Shown here: positions 50,127 to 62,597 of the stretch, piece after piece
Layout of the letters: each line of letters opens with the position of its first letter
Numbering within the stretch: the stretch's first letter is position 1
Source: Zeus faber
Lineage: Eukaryota > Chordata > Actinopteri > Zeiformes > Zeidae
Assembly (NCBI GenBank): GCA_960531495.1
Contig: OY482865.1
Coordinates: forward strand, 11,462,018-11,526,017
Reading direction: 5' to 3'
Length of the DNA stretch: 64,000 nucleotides
Notes under the pieces: model-generated
The model's database searches: none
Seen by the model: the letters and a program-made list of their open reading frames with translations, nothing else
What the model was told of the DNA's origin: nothing
Program-made: the position numbers and the translations under genes

Positions 50127-51000
50127 TTACTGTTTTCTTTTGTGCTGTATTTTAATTGCGGTTTTGGACAGATAGGGTAAATAGACCCCAAACGACACAA
50201 AATCATCCTTGGACAACCGACATTGAGTCGACATTTCTGTCCTCAGACTGGATGGAGCTGCTCCAACTAACTCCCTCTGGTCGTACAGACGCTGGACCAT
50301 TGTAAATGTGCTGTTCCACCGTGTGTCCCCTTCTCGGGGCAGCTCTGGCGGTGGCCTGCCCATTCGTCGTTGGACATCTGCCAGCCTCCCCTTTCCTGTT
50401 GTGCTTGATTTGAACGGGCCCACAATGTTCCCTGCCCTTGATCGGATGTGACCATCGGCCATTTCAGCAGTCTCCTCAAGAGCCTTTTTCACCACTAAAT
50501 TCAGTGTCTGTGCAAAACATGATAGCTGGCTTATCTCCATCAGTGATGCACATAGAAGCACATTGGATGCAATGTCTGTGACTACACACCTGACTTTGCC
50601 TCGCCGTCCCCGTCTGCTAAGAGCAATTATGTTTTGTGTGTGAGTTCTGGTGAATTTTACAACACCCGAAACACAACACCCGTCTGGAACAAAGCGGATT
50701 TTCTTTGAGGAAATGTAATGTAACGCCCAGGTGTGCATCCGTGTTACCTGAGCTCCAGATGTCAGGCCGAAACCGACTGCTATATCCCTGATCTATGTGT
50801 ATGTATGTGACAAATAGCCTCTTGAATCGTGAATCTTGAAACTCAGCCTTCGCCTTCTCCTTGGTTGTGTGGTATTTCTGTGCTCCCCTTGTAGGAAGGG
50901 TGTAGGCTGGATCCTGCTGCCCTACAAGTGCTCTGAAGACGTAAACCTCCACCACAGAAACTGGCTGGCAATCTTTGACAACCATTTCCACCAGTGCAGC
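50127..51000 (-). pseudogene. truncated hAT-family (ZBED-like) transposase
   Basis: Minus-strand ORFs overlap in different frames. The 5' part (from about 50991) has DCQPVSVVEVYVFRALVG and DPAYTLPTRG. The main ORF (50738-50127) has CVVTDIASNVLL, SCFAQTLNLVVKKALEETAE, GPFKSSTTGKGRL and EGDTRWNSTFTMVQRLYDQR, all typical of hAT transposases. The C-terminal dimerisation region is absent. A LINE-tail fragment lies inside the ORF at about 50797-50836. Terminal repeats were not found. Confidence 0.85.
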
Positions 51001-51447
51001 ATCTAGTTCTTGTTTCCGTCTATGATGACAGAATAATGGAAATATTTATTACTATAATAAAATTGGAATAACGATATTAAGATACATCTGTATTTTTCCA
51101 CTTACAACTCATGACCCGTTGCATGGTATTGTGTAGGCCAACATACCTGGTGGTAGTTCTTTTTAATTTTTAAGCCCAGTGGCGCCGTGTTCGGAAACCC
51201 GGCATCACGTGACCAAAAGTGTTGTGAAACTTCTCTCGGGACGCTATTCTGATGCAACGAGTGTCGAAGTGAATGCCGAGCCTTTTCAACTTTCATTCAT
51301 ATTTACTGGGTCCCTCCTCTTATGGTTTTATCTTAGTTACTTAGTTAGTTGGTTAGTTGGTCAAGTAGAAATTCTAAGGTAGCTACTGTGTTCAGTCTAG
51401 GACATATTGTGTGTTATCACAGGGTGCGTTGCATTGACATTTCACTG

Positions 51448-51517
51448 CATATATGTATGAAAGTATGTATATGTATGTGACGAATAAACCTCTTGAATCT
51501 TGAATCTTGAATCTTAG
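51448..51517 (+). repeat. LINE 3' tail with TTGAATC repeats
   Basis: 'gtatgtgacgaataaacctc' is followed by three tandem TTGAATC units, the end of a teleost LINE family. Related copies are at 23156-23206 (inverted) and 50797-50836. Confidence 0.7.
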
Positions 51518-53050
51518 GCTTGTCTCACTACTTCAAGGGTGGGAGATGGGAATTGGGCTCCTTTATGCAAAGTATAAATGTCATATTTTTGAATTTTGAT
51601 GATTGCGCATCCACTCTCGGTACTCCCAGCACTTCTGAACGGGCATCTGGTGGTTGCTCTGCCATAACAAAACGTTTTCTCTCATTTGCTACTCTATTAA
51701 ATATTGTTGATTGTATCAGTGAAGGCTGCTTAATTAATTGTATTATATTGATCGATTTGCATTGACACCACGAAATACTGAACAAGTCTGCACTTGTAAT
51801 TATTCCCTCTGGCACTTGCGTATTGTCACGGCTTGGTAGCCAACAAAGCCATTTGGAGTTTGGTTTATGGAGATTCAGACGCTGCTGCCTGAGGTTCTCT
51901 ACGGAGTGTGAAGTTGGGCTCAACTGGACGTCTGTGTGTGGCTCCCTAATTATCAGCACAATTGAACATCAGATCTGGTTTAGAATTGTATGGATGTCAA
52001 AATTTGTCACTTGGGGCTGGAATGGCGTTCATTCTTTTGAAAGGAGATGTATTTTAAAGCAGTATGCTGAAGTCAGTATTTCTATAATAAATATGAATGT
52101 GCTCTTCGCATAGCTCCATAAAGCTATTGTTTATGGATGTTTAGATCTTGGATATTTGCCTATGTTTTCTTATTTTATTGAAATTATCATAGGCATGCAC
52201 ACATTTCTATGCATACACACCACTTAAAGAAGCATGTTATATGATGCCCGAGGGCCGCTGCTGCACAGTCCAGTCACAAAAGTCCTTGTTGGATCTCCAG
52301 TAGCCGTACTGGTTTCCTAGTAACCAGGAGCGCCTTGTAATTGGAAACATTGCAACATGCCTTCAACAGCTACTATGAGTATCCGTTTCTGTTTGTTTGG
52401 AGGCAGGTCGCACCGCGTTTATCTAAATGTGTGTATACTGTATGTTTGTCTCTTTTTATCCCCCCCCCCCCCCCCCCATTTTTATGGCAAGTTTGAGTTT
52501 TAATCCGTTTGGTGGGAATCAAATTTAGTTCTGCATTCAGCAGTAACATTTTTAGAACTACAGTATGTAGGAGAATGTGTTTCCTTCTCATAATTGAAAC
52601 TATGTCTATGTCGGGCATCCAAATGGCCGCACCATCTCAGAAGCAAAGGATGTAAGTGTGCATGCACCATTGTTGAGCAGTAAAGGACATAAGATCCAGT
52701 GACTTGAGATCAACCTCTCCCTACCTAATCATTCACACAAATGGAAGTCCTTTCAAACGTTTTCGTTCAAGGGGACGCATCGTACGGATGCTTGACGATA
52801 AGCATGGACAGCGCTGTTTGACATGACTGTGTCTTCCAGGGCGACTAACACCAGTGAAGTGGACTGAGGCCAACATGGTTTAAGTTATAGGATCGGTTGG
52901 ACTGGAGCAATGCCCTATGAGACCTTTTCAACGGGAGAAGTCCAGTCTCAGCCAGAGCTGAAGTTTTTTTTTTAAGACGTTGGCTACTAAATGGGGGAAG
53001 AAATTGAGCGGAGCTGGAATTCAGCTTCAACTTGTCTGAACGTCCCACGC
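51518..53050. other. intergenic region, nothing recognised
   Basis: AT-rich sequence with a C-homopolymer near 52461-52477. ORFs on both strands are short and lack motifs. Confidence 0.5.
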
Positions 53051-56000
53051 ATTGCTTTGTAGTGAAGTCTGCCGGTCATTCTGCCACAACATGACCCTTG
53101 GTCTCTCCCTGGGGCGTCTGCTGCTGCTACTGGACAATGTGTTGCAGATGTATGGTTTGCTCTCATCGTTGCTTTGTTCCCAACTGGCATCACTGGAAGG
53201 GTTGACCAGCTGCTCAGTTCCAGCTGGGGGAGTGAGGGGAAATTGCTCTGCCACAAGGTAATGTCTACCTTCTCCGTGTCGAGAGATCCTTTGTTCTTCA
53301 GAGAGAGAACGTTGAGGTTTGTAGGTTGGGTGGACAGGCTTGGAGTCCACTTAAGGCATGTTGAAGGGAGTCAAAATTCCACTCATATTCATGCCTGGAA
53401 CAGTCATTAAAGTCAAACTGGAGTGCGGAATACTCTCCAGGTGTTGACCTCCACCATTATTGCATGCAACTCTGGGTGATTTTAAAAAGGCCTTTGTCAC
53501 CATTGACAAATGTCTTTGACACCACATTAGCTGAGAAAACCTCTGCTTGCTGTGCTCTCTTAAATCACCCAAAGTGCGCAGCGTTTCCCCTTCGTGGACC
53601 TTCCGACCCCACCCTCTCACAGCGACGCTTCCACCATGCCTACAGAGAATCATGTGTTAGTGCTGTGACTCCGGATCCTTGTTCAAAGGAAACTCCCTGG
53701 CTGGCTTGGCCTCACAGAGCCAGTCCCACTGACTCAGAGACCCACTCCACAGTGAGCCCATTGGGTGAGTCGTTCGTTGTGTGACCTCTTTATGACTACG
53801 TATGATTGTTCTGGCCGAGTTTGTCATTTACATCCGCACGCTCACAGCTGAAGATTTCTTAGTATGGATCAGTGGAGAATAATGTAGGGTTATGATGGAT
53901 GAGTTTGATTGGCAGATCAGAACCGACGGGCAAAGTAATGACCCTGGAAAGTGTTGCATGTAATTTGCCATATGAACTTATGTGCAAGCTCCCCATGAAC
54001 ATGCAGTTTATCTGAAATGTATCTTTGGTTGACTTGTTTGTGGGATGAATGGATAGAAAGTCGGACAGGGACAATGGCATCCTATTCTCATCACGGTAAA
54101 CTTCTTTACCAGCAATAACAATGCTAGCCAAGAAATGGATAAGTAGGATGCAGATAAAAAAAATAATAATAATAGTATGTACACATCTATCCACAGCCTG
54201 GCACAAGGCTAACTAGTAGTGAGCCCAATGTGGGTAAATAGCAATAACCAATGGGCATCACAATAGCAGTACAGATGGTGGCAATTCAGTGACGGCAGCA
54301 GTGGCCAATCAACCGGTAGCAAACAGTCCCCTTCGCTCCATGAACTCTCAGCTATTCCTTATCATTCTCCATCAGAGGCTTCCTGGCGTCCTATCATCCT
54401 CCACCAAGGCCTCCCAATCAGCTCCGCTATCATCGTCATTAGTCAGCTTGCAAACTCCACGACTCTCTCCGGGTCTGTCAATAACCCGGCCAACGGAAAC
54501 AAAACAAGGTCCATCACAGACAAACGAAACAGTTAACGACCCACCAACTCAGCAGCCGACAACATCACAGCAAATCGAAATCGGGCCGTCCTTTCTGTCC
54601 TCTCTTCAGCCGTCGATGACCATATCCACGCAACCGCTGCCCCCTCCTGAGCTCGATTTCTTCAACCTCAGAGGAGAACTCGAGAGGCCTAGAGTGGCAA
54701 ATCGGCACCGCGTGGAGTTCCCATCAAGCGTTGAGGCTGACAGCATCATCATCCTTCATGGCCAGTTTTGCAGTCATTGGCCAACAAACTTTATTTCTAA
54801 TATTGGTGACGTAACAGATCTGATGAGCAGGGCCATGATAGAATTACCATCGGAATCAAGGATTGTTCCAAGAACACAATTAAATCTGGCCAAAGCAAAG
54901 AAAGACGGACATCAGCTCTGAGTGAAGAAACTGTAGTTGGCGCACAAACACCTGAGCTGCTCTGGCCTACTCCGCTTGGACTGTGAAGAGTGATCTGTCT
55001 TTGACACAAAAACCTGAGATTGCCTCAATAAAAAATAATAAAAATAATATGGTATGTGAAAGTGTGTCACTGCATTCAAGCGGTTGACAAAACACTGCTT
55101 GGGGATCCTCAGCCAACAACCTCCGATGGTTTGTTTCATTCCAGGAGTGAGCAATTAAAAATCGGCCAATGTTCAGGAAAGCTGTGTTCACTAATGTCCC
55201 CTGTCTCAGGATTAACGCTGACTTCATATTCTAGGACAGCGATTTGTATCTGAACATGAACTCGGCCTACATTCCATCGCCGCGAATGCCACTCAAACTG
55301 CTCCCGGTGGTGACAGAGGAGGGGTCTGGCTTTGACAGCAGAAGGCATTCTTGATCACGTAACGCCCTCTACTGCTCAAACACCCGACACCGAGTTCTCC
55401 ATTTCTAAAATGCTGAGTCGGGAGCCCTCATTTCCGTTGGGCGTCCAATCTCTGGCAAGGGGCACAGTGAGAGGAACCGTGCGTACGCCACTACTAAAAG
55501 ATTCCCAGTGGAAAGACACACTGGGAAAACTTGTATTTCCTTCTGGTTATTTGTATTTTGAGCGAAATCAAAATGATCAGTACTGGACTTCTTTTTCCTC
55601 CCAGTTTGAGCCAAGCGGACTGGTCTTCTCGACCCAGGGGCAGAGCAGACCTTTAGAGCGACAGGCTGAGGAAGACGCTTTTAGTGTCCGGTACCACTGT
55701 CAAAGCTCAGCCATGTCAAAACCACAATTCACAAAAGATCGAAATCCGATATGCTGTCGGTTCTCGGCGGCAGGGGCTCGCTTACAACCAAACGAACATC
55801 AGTTGCCCTATCTGCATCTTTTACGTAGAGGAGCTCAGTGAGGAGCTTTTTTTTTTTTTCTTTTACAATCCATTCCTTTCCGGACAGACCACCTCTCCCA
55901 TTCGAGGGACGAGAGCGTTCCTCCTTTCAAATGTGGAACACTCATTTGAGCCAATGTGATGATCAGTCCAGTCCAGGCCGGAGAATCGTCTGTGAATCCT

Positions 56001-57146
56001 GCTTCACATATAAGAGGGAGCATTGTCCAGCCAACGTCCCTGCCAACTTTCATATTGAGTACGTACCGCTACAGAAGGAGAAGAATCTTTATTTGTCACA
56101 CACCACAAGACATGCACTCATGCGGTGACGGCGACCAACACACACATGCTTCAGATGGTGGCTACAGTATATTGCCCTTGAGCAAGGCAACACTGGGGTA
56201 TGACGACAAAGAACCATAATTGTGCGTGCTCTTGAACATTAACCCCTTTGTATTTGTCAACTTTTATTCAGTATTGAAGTTCAAAATCTAGACGTTAAGA
56301 GTACTATATATTAATAATTTATCTTGTATTGTATGAAAATCTTTGACAAAAAGATTTTCTACCGTTACAGCTCGGCTTATTTGATGTATTCTAAAAAAAA
56401 TCACAAGTTCATCTTCGAATGTACAAATAATATTGGAATGTGATGTTCTCATTTTTGTTTTTCTTTCAATCTCAGGGCCTACGAATCTTCCTCCCAAAGT
56501 ACTGCACCCCATTCCACCTTTAACGGCCACAGTAGGCTTCACCGAGGGCCTTCCTGGACCCAGAGGCCGACACTCTCTCCCTGGAGATGAGGTTCCTCGA
56601 AGGGCCTCCTCCCTCACACCTCGGTTCCTGGTTGGCTTCTGACGACCTCGAGCTCCGCGGTGTCCCGTGCTAGCGGCCCAGGATAGACGGGGCTCAACAC
56701 ATGGCTTTCCATCACCGCGGACCTCCATTGCGGCGCCATCCACCCCTGCCACAGCTTCAGCATCACAACTCACCGCAGCCTTCACTCCATCCTCTGAGAC
56801 TGCAGCAGGGTAGAACTCCTTTTTTCGGTAAGCTATCGCGTTTCTTCAACAGCTCCAGCCGCCATCTCGGTGGTTCCCATGGCTCCCGGGTCCACTGTGC
56901 TGTCCTGCTAAAAGTAGAGCTTGTGCAAGTGGGCGAGGGAAAAAGGAAACGGTGCCACGTGAACCAAATCCTGCAGACGTGGCTGAAAGTGAGTTCTGTG
57001 GACGGACAGTTGAACCCTGTGTTGAACAGAGCGACACTTCCAAAGTTCCCCATTGCCAACGTAGGAGTTGAGCGACAAGCTGTGACTGTTTAATACATTC
57101 CCCAAATTCCACATCGGGTGGAACGAACCCTCCTGTCTGTACAAGT
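53051..57146 (+). other. cluster of unrecognised plus-strand ORFs, possible gene or decayed gene
   Basis: ORF density on the plus strand is raised. A leucine-rich signal-like segment (MTLGLSLGRLLLLLDNVL) begins at about 53091. A Ser/Thr/Pro-rich ORF spans 54289-54921 (PTQQPTTSQQ, PLPPPELDFFNLRGELE). A 169-codon ORF spans 55332-55841. Pro/Gly-rich and basic ORFs lie at 56433-56642 and 56701-57093. A good donor (gtgagt) follows 53763. Order and composition would suit a mucin-like membrane protein ending in the transmembrane ORF at 57147, but I recognise no family and cannot establish exon structure. Minus-strand ORFs overlap (for example 53027-53350), so strand is also uncertain. Confidence 0.25.
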
Positions 57147-57482
57147 ATGGCAAATCGCACTGCCCACGCCAGTGTTCCCCTCAGTCGCACGGATTCTGGT
57201 TTTCCATACGTCACAACTGACAGTATCTCAGCAGCTGTAATGACTTCCGCCACAGTGCAGCAGATTGACTCCTGTTACTGGACGGCGAACTCGCTGATGG
57301 CCCTCCTCTTTATCTGCGTTCTTATTCTAGTGCTAATCCTCTTATATGCAGTGCTCTATTGCTACAAGGACTATAAAAGGACAAGAACGGGTGCTATTTG
57401 GCCGGTAGGCAGAGAGCTCTCAGTTTCCAGCTTTGATCGCACGGCCCTACGACCAAAGGTACCTCCGCTATTCCAGCGGTAA
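57147..57482 (+). CDS. unrecognised single-pass membrane protein or membrane-anchoring exon
   Basis: A 111-residue ORF. The N-terminal half is Ser/Thr-rich with a possible N-glycosylation site (NRT). A hydrophobic helix at about residues 49-68 (LMALLFICVLILVLILLYAV) is followed by Tyr/Lys/Arg-rich cytosolic sequence (YCYKDYKRTRTG) and a C-terminus ending VPPLFQR. Topology would be outside N-terminus, inside C-terminus. It could be a small protein or the last exon of the upstream cluster: a donor-like gtaggag at 57061 and an acceptor 'cacagtgcag' at about 57261 would join in phase. It faces ints13 tail-to-tail. I do not recognise the family. Confidence 0.35.
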   Translation: MANRTAHASVPLSRTDSGFPYVTTDSISAAVMTSATVQQIDSCYWTANSLMALLFICVLILVLILLYAVLYCYKDYKRTRTGAIWPVGRELSVSSFDRTALRPKVPPLFQR

Positions 57483-57667
57483 GGGCCTCCCCCGCCTCTG
57501 AAGCTGTGGATCAACCTCACCGAGGGCGATTGAAAATGACCTCAACCCACTCGCAGAGAAAAGATGCTGAGCAGAGCATTGTCATTGTCATTTTCAGTCA
57601 TTTTAATTGTTCCAATGAATAACTCCTTGATAACACAATTTCCAGGAAAGTTCTCGGTTGACAACCT

Positions 57668-57673
57668 TTTATT
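57668..57673 (-). promoter_or_regulatory. candidate ints13 polyadenylation signal
   Basis: AATAAA on the minus strand, about 200 bases downstream of the ints13 stop codon. Confidence 0.5.
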
Positions 57674-57870
57674 GCTTTACACATTATGTTAGCGGCATTA
57701 TCTACAAAAACCTCAGGTAAAAAAAAAAACAAAAAACAACAAAAGCTCTATAAAATCTATCGTGGCCTTCATTGTCTCTTTATTTTCATGTCCTTTTTGG
57801 GGTGGAGTTCATGTCTGACGTACGCAGTGGTCCTCAATCCCTTTCTTTTAAAAGGAGGACGGTAACACCA

Positions 57871-60800
57871 TCATCTGGAGGCTTTGCCATTTTCGTGTAC
57901 GTCCATCCTGCAAAATGGGGGGAAAAAAAAAAAAAAAAAAGCAAAGCGACATGAACTTTTACATACAATACTGTGAAATGCTTTAATAGGTCTTTGCAGG
58001 AACCGAAGTACAGAAACACATTGACAGTGTATAAGTGGGCGCATCACCATGGAGCACGTGTGAACAATGTGTGATCATCATTCATTTAATTGCATCAGGA
58101 GGAATGTAAACCTTATCTCTTTGTGTGTAAAACTCTTTTCTATGCACCTCGTCATCCATTTTTTTATTCTCATTCCTGACCTGCCAACATATCTCATTAC
58201 ACAAAAAAACCCCGATATATTTAGAGATATTAACTCGAAATAATTACATATTTGAGGATATTAACTCAAAATAATTACCAAGTGTTTATGTAAAGTCTGA
58301 TCTTCCACAAGTCCCAAATGATAGAGTACAGATCCAAACAGTCATTTTCAAGGATTTTAAACTCATGGAGCATTACATACATCATGAAATAATGATTCAA
58401 ATGTTCTCCCCTTTTCTTCATTAGAAGCGGCTTACATTTTTAAATACATTTTCTGACAAGTTTTATACGTACTTTAGTATGACAATATTATATTTGGGAT
58501 TACTAATGCACAATATTATCTCGGCGCTAGACTGATATTCGATACCAGAATCGGTGCATCCCTACTATTGACTATACAAACTCTTGTTCATGCTCATCCC
58601 TTTCCTGAAGAATTTGGAGAAAATTTGACTGATACCCTAAGAAACGACCTGCGGTTCATGTGCTCACTAAGATATTGGTTGTTATGGTGCGGTTATGGTG
58701 CGGTCACAGCGCCGGCGACGGGCTGCAATGCATTTAAAATGGAACTCAACTTCACCTGACTGCAGGGGCGGAGCGAGTACCGGGGACGAGCTGACGGCTT
58801 CACGGCGACAAGGAAAGTTGAGCAGGTTTCAACTTTATGCAAATGAGCAGCGCAGAGTGCGGGGTGACAGCCAATAGGAGGAAAGATACGTTCGCAATGG
58901 CGCTGGTCCTTGGAAAATGGACGCTCGGACCTCTATTGTTCCTATTTTTTTTTTAATGAAAAACGTTGCTTAAACTATCGACCAAAATAGGAACAAGCCA
59001 TTTTATGTTTCTGCAACAAGGACAACTCTTTATTTTAACGGAGGGGTGGCAAGATTATTTACGTAATTATTTCAAGAGGTTATTTATTTGCCAAGTCAAC
59101 AAACTACATAATTTTAATAAAAAAATAAGTAGACATGGCCCCATCTATCTATATAATGTATATTAAATATGGAAAAGGAGAGAGGTTTGAAATGTTTGGC
59201 GCACCCACAGCAGCTAGTCGCCACAAACGCCAGGGGCACGGAAGCCCTGTCGCCGGCGGTGTGACCGTACCACCAGAGAGCAAAATGTTTTTCAATTATC
59301 TCTGACATTGGGGCACATACCCGTTCTCGTCTTTGAGGTGCTGGTACAACTCCGCCTTGTTGTTGACGGAGTTGATTCTCCCAGCAAACTCCTGGTGTTT
59401 CCTGGAGTTGGCGACGGTGATCCGGTTGGTCCACAGGGTGAGGAGGGAGACCGGGCCTGGGGCAGAGGCGCAGAGAGCGGACGCAATTATTTGCTAATCA
59501 TCTAAATCATGTTTCCATCCATGTCAAAGGGGAATTTTAAGGGGAATGAGGAGCATTTCTATCGGCTGGGTTCATCATTTTATGTTCCAATGTCAAATGG
59601 CTTCTCTTCTTCCGGTGGTTGTGTATCATTACACTGTTGTTTTTTGGTGTTACCCTAGTCATACAACAGTTAGTGAGTTGAGTATACCTTTAGCTTTCTC
59701 TGTGGGCGGGGTGTCCTCCGTGGCCAGACGAGGCTTCTTGTTCAGTGGCTCTGGGGAGTCGGGGGAATCTTTGATCACCTCAGACTCCTGGTCTTCTTTA
59801 TCCAGCGTCCCCTTCAGCCTGGGAGGGTTTAACACATCGGGCCGGTTAGGCTGAGTCTTCAATGCAGGCTGGAGTCCTGTACCTCGAATCATTCGATACC
59901 CAACTGACCTCTCCGAGTCCTGCCAGCTTTTGTCATCCACGTCCTTGTTGCTGTTTTTCTCTGCCCGGTCTTCCTTGTCCTCCCTCTTCCTCCCCCGCTT
60001 TTTCCTCTCCTCCTCCTCGGGGGGTTTGCTGCGGCAGGCCACGATGCAGTCCAGCACCCGCTGGTGTCTGTCGGTGGCGCCCGCGTGGGTCTTCACGAGC
60101 GTCTCCAGCTCATTCCACATGATGCGGTACTGTTCGTCCCTGAGGGGGGAGAAATTAGAAAATGGAAAAGTGGAAGAACATCTGCCATCCTGCTGCAGTG
60201 TTTCCAGAGCCATTACCGGGAACCCGCCTGCTAATCGGAAATATTCTATATATATTCTCATTTTCTCACGTTACGTGAACGAGTTAGATAAAAAAGGGGA
60301 ACAGGCGAGTAATACCTCTTTGGGCCTTTGCCTCTGGAGCCCACTGTGGAGATGGGGAGGGGGTCGTTCTTCCTCTCCATGTCCACCAAGTTGTAGACGG
60401 TCTTCTGGCACGTCAGCACGTCCTCCTCGGTCAGAGTCTCCTTCACGATCAGGTTTGCCAGAGGAACCACCTGGTGGATGAGCAGAAAGAGATAATGGAC
60501 ATAATTAATTAACATGGTAGTCTCACTGAGATCAATATCTCTAGTGCAAGAGAGAACAAACTGATGAAACAATACGAGCTAAAAGACAACAAGAGTCACA
60601 ACTGTAGTTTAATAGATGAGTGCGTCTGACATCAAGTCCCATTCCATTAGAAAGTGCTGACAACCATAGATACAGATAAAAGAACGGTAAAGGGTTTTTC
60701 TGGAATGTTCGAGGATAATATTGAGTTCCCACAAACATGAAATAATAAGCTGAAGACAGACATCTTGACAGGAAAGGAAAGCGGTATGTGCTGCTCTTTA

Positions 60801-62475
60801 ACAAAAGAAGGATTGTGCCTGTAGATCCCTGTGTGATCCATACCGCCTGCATGTTGAAGATGGTGGTCTGGGAGATGATCATGGGCCAGTAGCGCGTGTG
60901 GCGTTCCAGCTGAGCTTTGGCTCGCTCAGCCGGCAGCTTCCCGGAGGGATCAGGGGACGACTCTGGAACGGGAGTGAGACGGTTCTCTCTCATGAATTCA
61001 CCAAAGTCCTGAAAAACATAAATCATATTGAGTTGACTGCAGAACGGGCAGAGGTGGAAAATTCCAGGCCCAGAAAGTAAAATCCCTTCCATGATTTCCC
61101 TCTAGCCACTCACTGATCAGCGGATTTGACCTCTGGGTTGCTGCTAATTAGCAAATCCACATGATTGACTCAAAATCCTGGATTTTCCACCTCCGACACA
61201 GGGGTCTACCAACAAATGGTGGTCAATTAAATAGTAATGCCTTAAAACAACAAAGTCCTGGCTACACAAAATAATTACAATGTATTTTTTCTGCTTTGTT
61301 TGGTTTTATATCATACTCTACCATAAAGTTAGTATGTGGGTCAAATTTAGGAGCCTCAGTTTGATTATTTGTTGTTGGATCTGATAATAGAAGCAGATAT
61401 CATACATAACGTACTTTTTAAATAATCAGCCCCCACCCAAAGAAAAATATCTTCCAAAATTTGCTACACAAATATAGCATTTATCTTTAACCCTGTGAAC
61501 TCACAGTGATGCGGTAGTCGGTCACTCGCCCCCCGCAGCCCTCGCTGATGGAGGGCGGGTCCTCCAGGGTGGACCGGGTGCTGTTGAGCACGTGCAGGAA
61601 GATCTCGCCGCCGTGGCTGCTGAGCATGTGGCTGATGACCTTCGACCCCGACTTGCGCGGCTGCTCCAGGAGAACCGATCGGCCTGGCCAGTGAATCAAT
61701 CCATCGAGAAGAGAATAAAGTTACCGGCGGGCTCCCCCACTCCTCCGTCGAGGGCTCAGGTGCAGCGAGTGCCAGCCTACCGTTCAGGAGGAAGTTGGTC
61801 AGACACGACGAGGGGCGACTGTTGACGTCTGTGGGGGAGATGCGATAAGCTCCCGTGCAGTAGTGCAGCTCTGTAACGGGAAGAAAGCACAGGAACTCGT
61901 GTCAGCTCGACTCTCTCACAACAGAAATAAATTAGTGAATTCTGCCGATCGTGTTTCGTGAGATGACCCGTTATCTATTGGTAAATAACTTTCTCACGCT
62001 CTTGGTTATTTTTGACGATAACTCATCTGCATCTATTTGTTATTTTGATTATTGCCGCCCACCTATGCTGTTGGTTCGGGGAGTGCACCATTTCAGTGTG
62101 ACCGTCTCTTTCAGTCCGCTGTCTCGACTGGTGCTGCCAGCCATGTGCAGGTCTCCTACGGATCAGAAGCACAACATCATTCAGATACAATTTCAGGCAG
62201 TGTATGACCTTTAAGATAAGAATTTATTCATCCCCGGGGGGAAATTCTGGATTTAACTCAGTATAGAAAAAAATAAAAAAACAAGAGAATTGGCATTACA
62301 AATATTGTTTCGGAAAAGGCATGGAATAATATAAAACAGCCCTCAGACAACTCTATATAAAGACAATTTTTTTCCACCGTCAGCACGCACCGCTTTTGAT
62401 GAACTCCAGGTGAGCGTCTTTGTGATGCAGGAGCTCCACGTCGTAGTTGGCCGACGTGTTGGCGTGCTGCTCTTC
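57871..62475 (-). CDS. ints13: ints13 (asunder), Integrator complex subunit 13, C-terminal part
   Basis: INTS13 is a subunit of the nuclear Integrator complex, which cleaves snRNA and other RNA polymerase II transcripts. As asunder it is also linked to dynein recruitment in mitosis and meiosis. Ten exons in transcript order: 62475-62391, 62152-62063, 61870-61781, 61683-61505, 61008-60844, 60470-60316, 60139-59909, 59818-59688, 59456-59321 and 57907-57871, in phase throughout, about 432 residues. Hallmarks are [96 protein letters not shown]-type sequence and [19 protein letters not shown] basic nuclear-localisation segment ([12 protein letters not shown]) and the terminal ENGKASR follow. The last exon lies past a 1.4-kb intron and was found from that terminal motif. 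The N-terminal exons, roughly 275 residues by comparison with human, lie beyond the right edge. Confidence 0.97.
62213..62250 (-). repeat. LINE 3'-tail fragment
   Basis: 'aatttattcatccccggggg' then 'gaaattc', a common teleost LINE tail motif, in an ints13 intron. Confidence 0.4.
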
Positions 62476-62557
62476 CTGCGTTTCCCCGGGGCGATAAATG
62501 CAGAGGTCAACATTTTTATTACAGTGAAAGAACAAACACACACACGCGCACGCACAC

Positions 62558-62597
<40 letters not shown>

